Source: Sphingomonas palustris
GTDB lineage: Bacteria > Pseudomonadota > Alphaproteobacteria > Sphingomonadales > Sphingomonadaceae
Direction: 5' to 3'
NCBI GenBank assembly: GCA_026225215.1
Contig: JAMFSI010000022.1
Location: 1-32,082 of the forward strand
Length of the DNA: 32,082 nt
Shown: positions 25,258-32,082 of the stretch, piece by piece
How the letters are laid out: the number at the start of each line of letters is the position of its first letter
Numbering within the stretch: the stretch's first letter is position 1
Notes under the pieces: generated by a model
Database searches by the model: none
What the model was told of the DNA's origin: nothing
What the model saw: only the letters and a program-made list of their open reading frames with translations
Position numbers and translations under genes: made by a program

Positions 25258-26697
25258 TCAATCGTCGCCGACGGCGCCATCCTCATTGGCCATCCAATGC
25301 ACGAAGCGGTGGAGCGGATACATCGCGTCATGCGGATTGCCGATCGCGCTGGGGCCGGCTTCGCCGAGCCGGACCACGCGCTGGGCACCGCCGCTGGCGA
25401 GGAGATCGCGCAGTTCGGGCATCCGGTCGAAGGGATAGACCCCCACGGTCTGCGTCGCGACATTGACGTATTTCATCGCCTCCTCCAGCGACGGCACGCA
25501 AACCACGTTCGAGGTCTTGCGCAGCGGATGGAAATCGACCGGCTCCTCTGAGCGGATCGCGACGCCACGGCCATCGGTTTTCCCAAAGACACCGTATTCA
25601 TCATCCATCATTTTCAGCGTGTCGATCTGCTCTTTCAACTCCATCTCGAGCGGGCGCGGTGTCCCCTCGCCCATGCGGTCGACGCGAATTTCGTCGGCCA
25701 GGATTTTGCAATAGCGGTCGGCATCCTCGGGGCTCGCCTCGATGAAAGTGAACCGGCTGCAGACGCAGGCTTCCTGATTGGACATCGCCACGTCGGATGC
25801 ATTGCGGCGGGCAGCATCGGCCAGCGTTTCCTCGCTGGCAAAGGCCTCCTTGCCAACCATCGAGATCGAGGTTTTGGGGTCGAAGGACACCAGCTGGAAG
25901 CCCGGCCCGATATATTTCATGACATTGTTGATCGCGTCGCCGCCGCCCCAGGCGACCAGCTTGTCAAAATATTGCGGACGATAGAGGATGCGCTCGACCG
26001 CATCGTCGCCGCCGCGCCAGTAGATCGCCGACATCGACTGCACCACCGGATGGTTTGGATCGATGTCGGCCATGGTGCGCAGAAAGGCGACGGTCGAGAA
26101 CGGATCGGCCGAAGCCATCTTGAACAGGCTGACCGATTTCACCAGCGCGCTCTGCGCGATCGAGCGAATACCCATCGCCGGCGCATTGCCCGGCAGGACA
26201 TGGATCAATCGCGGCGCAAAGGCGCGGATGAAGCTGCGCCGGCCCTCGTGGTCGGTATGCGGCACCCATTCATCGAGCGCCTTCGGGTTGGGAAAGTTCT
26301 GCTCGACCACCTCCATCAGCGAACGCTTGCTCATATAGTGGCTGGCATGTTTCATCTGAAACTCGATCGCCTTGCGCGGTTGCAGGCTGACCTTGGCCAT
26401 TCGATCGACGCAGGCTTCGACATAGGGGTTATTGCCCGAACTCAATTTTTGCCCGGCCTCGACCAGAAAATCGACGATCTCCGACAGCTTGACGTTCAAC
26501 AGCGGCGGCAGGTCGGTGCGCGGGCGCACCAGCGCGTCGAGATCGATCCGCGGGGTTGCGAAAGTGACCCCGAGATCGCGCGAGCGGTGCGTGGTGTCAT
26601 GCCCCTCGACCAGCTTGCCCCAGATGAAGAAGGGGGCGGAATCGACAGCCTCGTCAGTGGCCAGCGGAGCGGTGCTCAGTTCGGTCAGCGAATTCAT
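25258..26697 (-). CDS. LuxC-like acyl-CoA reductase
   Basis: A 479-residue member of the LuxC acyl-CoA reductase family (aldehyde-dehydrogenase fold), which reduces an enzyme-bound acyl thioester to aldehyde with NADPH. Key segments are LIHVLPGNAPAMGIRSIAQS (about 164-183, nucleotide-binding region) and SNQEACVCSRFTFIE (about 306-320), where Cys311 is the likely acyl-accepting nucleophile. It starts with ATG at 26695-26697, overlapping the stop of the LuxE-like gene as ATGA, so the two are translationally coupled. In luminous bacteria LuxC works with LuxE and LuxD to make the luciferase aldehyde; no luciferase or LuxD is present here. The aldehyde product and its use are unknown. Confidence 0.88.
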   Translation of the reverse strand: MNSLTELSTAPLATDEAVDSAPFFIWGKLVEGHDTTHRSRDLGVTFATPRIDLDALVRPRTDLPPLLNVKLSEIVDFLVEAGQKLSSGNNPYVEACVDRMAKVSLQPRKAIEFQMKHASHYMSKRSLMEVVEQNFPNPKALDEWVPHTDHEGRRSFIRAFAPRLIHVLPGNAPAMGIRSIAQSALVKSVSLFKMASADPFSTVAFLRTMADIDPNHPVVQSMSAIYWRGGDDAVERILYRPQYFDKLVAWGGGDAINNVMKYIGPGFQLVSFDPKTSISMVGKEAFASEETLADAARRNASDVAMSNQEACVCSRFTFIEASPEDADRYCKILADEIRVDRMGEGTPRPLEMELKEQIDTLKMMDDEYGVFGKTDGRGVAIRSEEPVDFHPLRKTSNVVCVPSLEEAMKYVNVATQTVGVYPFDRMPELRDLLASGGAQRVVRLGEAGPSAIGNPHDAMYPLHRFVHWMANEDGAVGDD

Positions 26698-28049
26698 GAC
26701 ATTCCCCTTACATAGGCATCGACGGTGCCGGCGCAGCCGATCTTGTCATCGCCTTCGAGATCGGAATAGCGATAGACGTCGTCGCGGATCGACGGCGATC
26801 TATTGCCGCAGGCGCATGGGCTGTAATCGACGTGGACATGGTCGCCCGAGATGATCCCACCCCAGCGGCCATCCATCGACAGATCGAAGAAGGCGGCGCG
26901 GCCCTCGACCGCTCCTTCGCCGACGCCCGGCAGCAGGGCGTCGCCGTTCTTGTTCAGCGGCAGGCAGACCAGCCAGGGCGGGATATGATAGCGCTGGCCC
27001 TGCTGGCAGCGCGGCATCGAGGTGCCCAGCTCCTGCATGCCGTACATCTGATAAGTGAAGCGCGGCGAGAGGTTGAACGTCTGATAGACGAACTCCCGAT
27101 AATCGGCTGGCAGTTTCGCCCGCTTGAGCCCGCCACCGAGGTAAATGCTGTTCTCGGGATGGAAGTCCTTGGCGGTATAGCCGCGCTCGCGGATTTCCTG
27201 GGCCAGCGGATAAAGCGCGCCCCACATCCCGCTCATATAGAGCCGCTCGCCGCGCTTGCTGATGATATTGTCTACGGCATTAGCCCTGGCGTCGTCCAAT
27301 GCCTGCTGGCGCGCCGCGGATTCGGCTTCGTATTCGGCGATTTGCGCAGGCCGGGCGGTGCCTTCGGTGATCGCCTTGCGCAGGGTGATCATCTTGGTAA
27401 GCGAGCCGATGGTGATCGGCGGCACGCCTGACGGCGGCGCCAGCTTTGCGGCATCGGCAAAGGCCGCCACCAGAGCCTTGCCCATCACCGCATTGCGCGG
27501 CGTATAAGCGATCGCTCCGCCCGCACCGACCATCGTGCGCTTGTCGCCAACGCGGATATCCGAGCCCCATTGCACCGCGGCGACGCCATCCTGGCTGGTG
27601 AAATCGAGATCGGCCTGGCTGGCGACGAGCATCGCCGATTTACCGGTCGTCCCGCTCGAACAGGAAACGAAATGGCCCGCCTGCTCGCAGCGGGCGACCC
27701 ATTCATCGACTTCGGTGACGCCGTCGAGGTCGACATTATCGGTCGGATAGCTCGCCACCGTGCCCAGCCACTTGGTCAGCCGATCCCACTTCTTCTCGAC
27801 GAGAAAGCTCTCCGGATAGCTTTTGTAAGCGGTGTGCGGCAGCAGCAGCGGCACGACATCTTCGAGGGAGCGGATCTCGGTGATCCCGGCCTCCTCGGCG
27901 CGGCGCTTGACCAGTTTGATCCGATCGACCCGTTCCTGAAATCGCTCATCGAGCGCCTCGATCTGCAGTTCCCGCAGCTCGCTGTAGGGAATATCGAATC
28001 CCGACGCATCGGGCATATAGCTGATCAGATTGTAAACGGCCTGTCCCAC
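26694..28049 (-). CDS. LuxE-like acyl-protein synthetase / PaaK-type adenylating enzyme
   Basis: A 451-residue adenylate-forming enzyme of the LuxE/PaaK group, expected to activate a carboxylic acid with ATP and pass the acyl group to LuxC. The ATP-binding P-loop-like motif SSGTTGKSA is at about 131-139. YQMYGMQELG (about 333-342) is the YG-x-x-E/T-type motif, and SGDHVHVDYSPCACG (about 401-415) corresponds to the D-motif region. A Cys near the C terminus (about 439, IGCAGTVDAY) is placed like the acyl-acceptor Cys of LuxE. It is upstream of and overlaps the LuxC-like gene. A 168-nt gap separates it from the SDR gene above. Confidence 0.85.
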   Translation of the reverse strand: MGQAVYNLISYMPDASGFDIPYSELRELQIEALDERFQERVDRIKLVKRRAEEAGITEIRSLEDVVPLLLPHTAYKSYPESFLVEKKWDRLTKWLGTVASYPTDNVDLDGVTEVDEWVARCEQAGHFVSCSSGTTGKSAMLVASQADLDFTSQDGVAAVQWGSDIRVGDKRTMVGAGGAIAYTPRNAVMGKALVAAFADAAKLAPPSGVPPITIGSLTKMITLRKAITEGTARPAQIAEYEAESAARQQALDDARANAVDNIISKRGERLYMSGMWGALYPLAQEIRERGYTAKDFHPENSIYLGGGLKRAKLPADYREFVYQTFNLSPRFTYQMYGMQELGTSMPRCQQGQRYHIPPWLVCLPLNKNGDALLPGVGEGAVEGRAAFFDLSMDGRWGGIISGDHVHVDYSPCACGNRSPSIRDDVYRYSDLEGDDKIGCAGTVDAYVRGMS

Positions 28050-28081
28050 AGGGGCTCTCCTCCACGATTCTGCTTAATGGT

Positions 28082-28093
28082 AACGCCTACGTT
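28082..28093. promoter_or_regulatory. Short dyad upstream of the LuxE-like gene, possible operator
   Basis: AACGCCTACGTT has 4-bp inverted arms AACG/CGTT and lies about 33 nt before the LuxE-like start codon. Position fits a repressor site, but the dyad is short and no cognate regulator is in the window. Confidence 0.2.
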
Positions 28094-28217
28094 TCATTGT
28101 GCGCATTTTTGGTGGCGTGGCAAGCAGGCATCTTCACCGATCCAGCTGGTTGCGCGATGCCGCCACGCAGACGAGCGAAGGATAGGGAGCGGAGATAGCC
28201 GCCCCCATCCTCTCCGA

Positions 28218-29015
28218 TCAGGCCTTGCTGGTATGCGGCATGTTTTCACGGCGCGGCGTGGCGAATGACTGCACCACGGCGCCGCGATTTTCGAGCTGGC
28301 TGCGTTTGACCGCCAGATCCAGCGCCTTCTGCCCGCCGAGGAGCAGCAACGGTCCGTTCTCGATGTTGTCGAGCGCTTCCTGCGCCGCGTCCTCGGGCGC
28401 TTGCGCGGTCGAGGTGTCGAGCCCGAGCCGTTGCATCGCTGGTGTGGCGGTGTAGCCGATCGACATGTGCAACACGTCGATCTCCGTATCCCGGCATTCC
28501 GACCAGATCGACTCCGTGAGGATGCGGCTGAAGGATTTTGCGGCGGTGTAGGGGCCGAGAGTAGCGGCGCCACAGAAGTTGGAGGAGGAGCCGGCCAGAA
28601 TAATAGCGCCATGCCCGCGCTGTTTGATCAAGCCGCCATAGTGACGCGTGAATTCGGCCTGGTTGACGACGGTGATATTGATGACACCGCGATAGATCGC
28701 GGGATCCATGTCGAGGAAATCGGAGCGGAACTCGTTAGCGCCGGCGTTGTAAATCAGAAAGCCGACGTCGATGTCGTCGGTCACCGTGCGAACCTTGTCG
28801 ACCGCGTCGAGCTTGCTGAGATCGACCGACAGCCAACGGGCCTCGACCCCATAGGTTTCGCGGATCTCCTGCGCCAGCGCTTCGAGCGGCCCCGGTTTGC
28901 GCGCGACGATGACGACATTGAACTTTGCCGCCGCCAGCTTGCGCGCGAATGCGGCGCCAATGCCTTCCGAGCCGCCGACGATGAGCGCCCAGGGACCATA
29001 TTTCTCCAGATTCAT
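28218..29015 (-). CDS. Short-chain dehydrogenase/reductase (SDR)
   Basis: A 265-residue classical SDR. The cofactor motif is GGSEGIG (about 14-20, a variant of TGxxxGxG), the NAG structural motif is at about 90-92, and the catalytic set is Ser143-145 (AGSSSNF) with YTAAK (Tyr156, Lys160). SVDLSKLD (about 63-70) forms the adenine-binding strand. A strong AGGAGG ribosome site precedes the ATG at 29013-29015. It lies upstream of the LuxE/LuxC-like pair in the same direction; a 168-nt gap may carry a separate promoter. It may interconvert the aldehyde of the Lux pair with an alcohol, or make its substrate; this is inference. Confidence 0.9.
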   Translation of the reverse strand: MNLEKYGPWALIVGGSEGIGAAFARKLAAAKFNVVIVARKPGPLEALAQEIRETYGVEARWLSVDLSKLDAVDKVRTVTDDIDVGFLIYNAGANEFRSDFLDMDPAIYRGVINITVVNQAEFTRHYGGLIKQRGHGAIILAGSSSNFCGAATLGPYTAAKSFSRILTESIWSECRDTEIDVLHMSIGYTATPAMQRLGLDTSTAQAPEDAAQEALDNIENGPLLLLGGQKALDLAVKRSQLENRGAVVQSFATPRRENMPHTSKA

Positions 29016-29167
29016 ACATCCTCCTTTGACCCTTGCCGTTCCAACGGTCTCTGGTCGGCATGTTTGGAGTCGCGCATGAGCTTAGCGTTTGGGCTGATCT
29101 TGCAAACCACTCGAAAGGGTTGGAATTGCCCAAAACAGACATTTTATAATGTCGTCGCGGATCGCCC

Positions 29168-30283
29168 CTATGCGCGTCGCAGGGTAATTCGGGTCAGTTC
29201 GGCCGGCCGGCCGAGCCGCAGCGCGAAGCCCGGCCAAATGCCGGTGCCGTTGTTGACATAGAGAGTCATGCCATCGACGTCATACCGGCCGGAGACGAAG
29301 CCGCCGTTCGCTCGGGCGACGAGCCGGTCGAGGCCCCAGATCATGCCGCCGTGCGTGTGCCCGGATAGCTGAACCGCCACGCCGCGGGCAGCGGCATCCC
29401 GCGCGCTGCCAGGTTCGTGATCGAGCAACACGATCGGTGCATCCACCGGAGCGCCGGCGAGGGCCTCTTTCAAATCCGGCAAAGGCTTGTTCGCGCCACG
29501 AGCGGACCGATCGGTGACACCGGCGAGTACGATAGCATCGCCGTCTCTTGTAAAAGCGGCGTGGGCGTTCGCCAAAATGCGCATGCCCAGCGAAGCCAGA
29601 TGCGGCATCCATTGATCGTAGCCGGACAGATATTCATGATTGCCCGGGATCAGATAGACCCCGTCAGGGGCGCTGAGCCCGCGCAAAGGTTCTACGTCCA
29701 GGCGTCGCTTGGCGAGGCTGCCGTCGATAACGTCGCCCGTCACGACGATGAGATCGGCGCCAAGGCGATTGGTGGCCGCAACGACCGCGCTGGTCCAGCG
29801 CCGGGGAAATAGCCGGCTGATATGGAGATCGGTCAGTTGGACGAGCCGATAGCCAGCGAATGCTTCGGGCAGGTTCGCAACGATGATGGTGACGTCACGG
29901 AGCGGCGGCACGCGAATGGCCTGCAGTGTGCCCCATATTGCAAGAGCGATGGCGATGATGCCGATGGCATAGCGGGCCTGAATGAGGATAGCCGCGTCGA
30001 CATGCCAAAAGACCAGCGCGATCAGCGTGGCCAGATCGAGCGCGAGCTGAAAAACCATCAGCAGGAGGATCGCGCCGGACGCCCAGTTGAATAAAATTAT
30101 AATCGGTCGCGGGAATTCGGGAGCGAAAACCGAGCCGGATGAAAGGCGGCTCCAGAAGTGGAACTGGGAGGCAATGAGCAAGACTAGCGAAATCAGAATC
30201 TTGACCGCACCCGTCCAGGGCAGCGGCAACAGGAACCGGGTGATGACGTAGAGCCACGGCAAGCCAAACACCAAGTGGAACAT
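29168..30283 (-). CDS. Membrane-anchored metallophosphoesterase (YkuE/YaeI-like)
   Basis: A 371-residue protein with an N-terminal membrane half and a C-terminal calcineurin-like phosphoesterase domain. Four to five hydrophobic helices lie in residues 1-125, and the catalytic domain starts near 145. Metal-ligand motifs are TDLHIS (about 151-156), GDVIDG (183-188), GNHEY (214-218), a second His at LLDHEPG (about 289), and GHTHGG (308-313), all intact. Relatives hydrolyse UDP-diacylglucosamine-like or phospholipid substrates, but the substrate here cannot be told. The ATG at 30281-30283 is preferred over an upstream TTG. It stands alone between the SDR gene and a divergent small gene. Confidence 0.88.
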   Translation of the reverse strand: MFHLVFGLPWLYVITRFLLPLPWTGAVKILISLVLLIASQFHFWSRLSSGSVFAPEFPRPIIILFNWASGAILLLMVFQLALDLATLIALVFWHVDAAILIQARYAIGIIAIALAIWGTLQAIRVPPLRDVTIIVANLPEAFAGYRLVQLTDLHISRLFPRRWTSAVVAATNRLGADLIVVTGDVIDGSLAKRRLDVEPLRGLSAPDGVYLIPGNHEYLSGYDQWMPHLASLGMRILANAHAAFTRDGDAIVLAGVTDRSARGANKPLPDLKEALAGAPVDAPIVLLDHEPGSARDAAARGVAVQLSGHTHGGMIWGLDRLVARANGGFVSGRYDVDGMTLYVNNGTGIWPGFALRLGRPAELTRITLRRA

Positions 30284-30323
30284 CTTCCGCGGCTCTTCCA
30301 ATACCAGGGGCGGGGCTCGCCGG

Positions 30324-30455
30324 ATGGGATTTGGCAGCCTCGGCTACCCTATGAATGAATGCCTGCGTCTGGGAAGCGAATTCGTGGTTGGAGTGCTGCT
30401 TCTCGCCATGATGGCGATTTTGAATCTGACGCTCCAATATTCCGAAAGGCGCTGA
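30324..30455 (+). CDS. Possible small single-pass membrane protein
   Basis: A 43-codon frame (internal ATG at 30351 gives 34 residues) with a hydrophobic stretch EFVVGVLLLAMMAILNLTLQ and a charged tail YSERR. A G-rich stretch (GGGGCGGGG) precedes the first ATG. It lies in a 229-bp gap between the divergent metallophosphoesterase and hypothetical genes. The transmembrane-like composition makes it worth noting, but it is short and may be chance. Confidence 0.25.
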   Translation: MGFGSLGYPMNECLRLGSEFVVGVLLLAMMAILNLTLQYSERR

Positions 30456-30512
30456 CATCCGGCTCGATAAGCCCGATGACGGTGCCTCGTTGTCTTCGCC
30501 AGAAGGGCCATC

Positions 30513-31022
30513 ATGTCGCTTTCGGAAATAGCATCCTTCGCCACGGCGATCAGCGGGTTCGCGGTGACGGCGTCGCTGATCTACGTCGCAATCCAAACTC
30601 AGCAGAACGTGCGCCATACGCGCGCGCTCATTCATCAGGGAACCGCTGCCCGCACCACGGCCCTGCTGCTCGGGTTTATGGACGCCGAAGCGGTTGCGGC
30701 CTGGATCGAGGGCAATGGCGGCACGGTGACGCCCGAACTCATCAAACAGCGGCAGTTCCATTACCATTGCAGTGGGGCAATGGTCGCCATGGAGGATTAC
30801 TTCACTCAGCATGAGGAAGGCCTGCTCAGCGACGAACAGTTTGCCAGGGGCTGCCAGACATTTCGGAGCCTGTTCAAGGAGCCGGGGCTTAAGGCCTATT
30901 GGCTGAACCAAAGGGCTATCATGGCCGAAGCCGTGCCCCGCTACTGCGCCTTCATCGATAGCCTTTGCGTCGACGATACGGCATCGCGCAACTCCGAGGT
31001 TACCCCGCGCAGCTTTCGTTGA
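30513..31022 (+). CDS. Hypothetical protein with N-terminal membrane helix
   Basis: A 169-residue protein starting MSLSEIASFATAISGFAVTA, with a hydrophobic segment at about 5-27 followed by QTQQNVRHTRALIHQGTAAR. The rest is soluble and largely helical (LIKQRQFHYHCSGAMVAMED, FARGCQTFRSLFKEPG). This organisation, a short anchor followed by an about 130-residue helical domain, is common in uncharacterised alphaproteobacterial proteins. AGAAGGG precedes the ATG. It converges with the glutathione S-transferase gene, overlapping its end by 23 bp. Function unknown. Confidence 0.75.
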   Translation: MSLSEIASFATAISGFAVTASLIYVAIQTQQNVRHTRALIHQGTAARTTALLLGFMDAEAVAAWIEGNGGTVTPELIKQRQFHYHCSGAMVAMEDYFTQHEEGLLSDEQFARGCQTFRSLFKEPGLKAYWLNQRAIMAEAVPRYCAFIDSLCVDDTASRNSEVTPRSFR

Positions 31023-31650
31023 AAGCCGCCAATTGAGCCGCGAAAGCGCGCTGGAACGCCGGTCGGGCTTCGCCGCGCGCGACATAGGCCGAAATCCTGG
31101 GATATTCGTCGAGGATGCCCGACAGCTTCAATCTGAGCAGCACCGCCACCATCAGCAGATCGCCCGCGCTGAAGCTGCCGTCCAACCAGTCCGCATCGCC
31201 CAGCCGAATCGACAATTCGTCCAGCCGGGTACGAAGCCGGCCCTCGATCGACGCCAGGCGCGCATCGTACCAGGGCTGGTCGCGCTCGAAGAGCGTGGCG
31301 ATGCTGCGATCGACGATCGGCGGCTCCACCGTGCTGAGCGCCGCGAACATCCAGGTGATCGCGCGGGCACGCGCATTCGCGTTGCTGGGCAGCAGGCCGA
31401 CATGCTGCTCGGCAATATGAAACACGATCGCGCCCGATTCGAACAGCACGAGATCGCCTTGTTCATAAGTGGGAATTTGACCGAAGGGTTGCCGCGTCCG
31501 ATGCGTGGCTTCCTTCACTGCACCGAACGAAACCGGACGGACGGTGTAAGGCTGGCCCACTTCTTCGAGCGCCCAGCGAACCGGCATATCCCGCGCCAGC
31601 CCCTTGCCGCGATCGGGAGATTGTTCGAAGGCGGTTATGGTGATGGTCAT
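31000..31650 (-). CDS. Glutathione S-transferase family protein
   Basis: A 216-residue cytoplasmic GST-like protein. The N-terminal thioredoxin-fold domain includes [17 protein letters not shown] (about 24-40), [20 protein letters not shown] (about 56-75, with the cis-Pro of QIP and the ES glutathione-binding pair). The C-terminal helical domain has [20 protein letters not shown], the N-capping box region of the fold. The ATG at 31648-31650 is preferred; an upstream in-frame extension of 19 residues is not GST-like. It is divergent from purT and overlaps the end of the preceding hypothetical gene. Substrate unknown. Confidence 0.88.
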   Translation of the reverse strand: MTITITAFEQSPDRGKGLARDMPVRWALEEVGQPYTVRPVSFGAVKEATHRTRQPFGQIPTYEQGDLVLFESGAIVFHIAEQHVGLLPSNANARARAITWMFAALSTVEPPIVDRSIATLFERDQPWYDARLASIEGRLRTRLDELSIRLGDADWLDGSFSAGDLLMVAVLLRLKLSGILDEYPRISAYVARGEARPAFQRAFAAQLAAFNESCAG

Positions 31651-31772
31651 CGTATGGCTCCAGTTCGTCATGGCGAGCACAAATCCAGCCGCGACGAATA
31701 ATGGCATGGCGTGCGCCGCGACGAAACTGCGGTTATGGCCGCAGCTGGCGCAACATGGATGGGACGAGAGCC

Positions 31773-32082
31773 ATGACGTTTACGGCGAAGATATTGCTGT
31801 TGGGCTCGGGCGAGCTGGGTCGGGAGTTCGTGATCTCCGCCAAGCGGCTCGGCTGCCAGGTCATCGCCTGCGATGCCTATGAGGGCGCGCCTGCCATGCA
31901 ACTGGCCGATGGCTTCGAGGTATTCTCGATGCTCGACGCAGAGCTTCTGCGCGCGGCCATCGCCAAGCACCAGCCCGATTTCGTCGTGCCGGAAATCGAG
32001 GCGATCCGCACCGAGGTTCTGGCCGAGGTCGAGGCTGAGGGCGTCACCGTCGTACCCTCCGCCCGCGCGACGATCATGACGA
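31773..32082 (+). CDS. purT: Formate-dependent phosphoribosylglycinamide formyltransferase (5' part)
   Basis: ATP-grasp enzyme that formylates glycinamide ribonucleotide with formate in purine synthesis. Only the first 103 codons are inside the window; the frame is open to the last base. The N terminus reads [20 protein letters not shown], followed by [39 protein letters not shown] and [20 protein letters not shown], a very close match to the PurT pre-ATP-grasp domain (GSGELG phosphate loop, EIEAI glutamate). It is divergent from the GST gene with 122 nt between the starts. Confidence 0.93.
   Translation, partial: MTFTAKILLLGSGELGREFVISAKRLGCQVIACDAYEGAPAMQLADGFEVFSMLDAELLRAAIAKHQPDFVVPEIEAIRTEVLAEVEAEGVTVVPSARATIMT

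Noticed and set aside
29110..29145. TATAAT-like promoter on plus strand
   Set aside because: The -35 spacing is poor and no plus-strand gene follows.
29895..31085. Minus-strand open frame spanning three genes
   Set aside because: It crosses the start regions of the metallophosphoesterase and hypothetical genes and has no recognisable motif.

Overview
The window looks like chromosomal DNA of a high-GC alphaproteobacterium, most likely a sphingomonad (Sphingomonas or a close relative). This rests on family-level recognition of the proteins: a three-gene cytochrome bc1 operon, CbtA/CbtB cobalt transport linked to CobW/CobN/CobO, a LuxC/LuxE-like pair and several sphingomonad-style hypothetical proteins. 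No database search was possible.

Layout. (1) 1-10.2 kb is core metabolism: panC, a small coiled-coil protein, apt, the bc1 operon petA-petB-petC (minus strand), a pepN-pgeF pair (minus), an NAD(P)-binding reductase of the dihydrodipicolinate-reductase-like group, and a small hypothetical gene. GC-rich palindromic repeats lie between some of these genes. (2) At 10279-10355 is tRNA-Arg(CCG). From there to about 14.87 kb is an accessory region: a frameshifted remnant of a P4-type phage/plasmid primase, a DUF1801 protein, a TetR repressor divergent from a serine hydrolase with a striking double operator between them, and broken LysR and MarR genes joined head to tail. This reads as the scar of an element that entered at the tRNA gene. 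(3) 14.88-25.1 kb is a cobalamin/cobalt block: a BtuF-BtuC-BtuD-like uptake system, then cobO, cobN, cobW, cbtA and cbtB on the minus strand under a cobalamin riboswitch at about 24300-24425, and a divergent CobC-like phosphatase that lacks its catalytic RHG motif. A 139-bp long inverted repeat sits between the convergent btuF and cobO, and a PepSY-domain remnant follows cobC. (4) 25.26-29.0 kb holds a LuxC-like acyl-CoA reductase and a LuxE-like acyl-activating enzyme with overlapping reading frames, preceded by an SDR dehydrogenase. No luciferase genes are present, so this is probably a non-luminescent carboxylate-to-aldehyde module. (5) 29.2-32.1 kb carries a membrane metallophosphoesterase, a small hypothetical membrane protein, a glutathione S-transferase-like protein and the 5' part of purT, which runs off the window.

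Working together: when cobalamin is scarce the riboswitch should permit expression of cobalt entry (CbtAB), a cobalt-trafficking GTPase (CobW), cobalt insertion (CobN) and adenosylation (CobO), while BtuFCD-like proteins import corrinoids. The most unusual items are the duplicated inverted TetR operator, the luciferase-free LuxC/LuxE/SDR cluster, the decayed tRNA-linked element and the catalytically degenerate CobC-like protein. I did not find a defence system, CRISPR array or clearly novel multi-gene machine.
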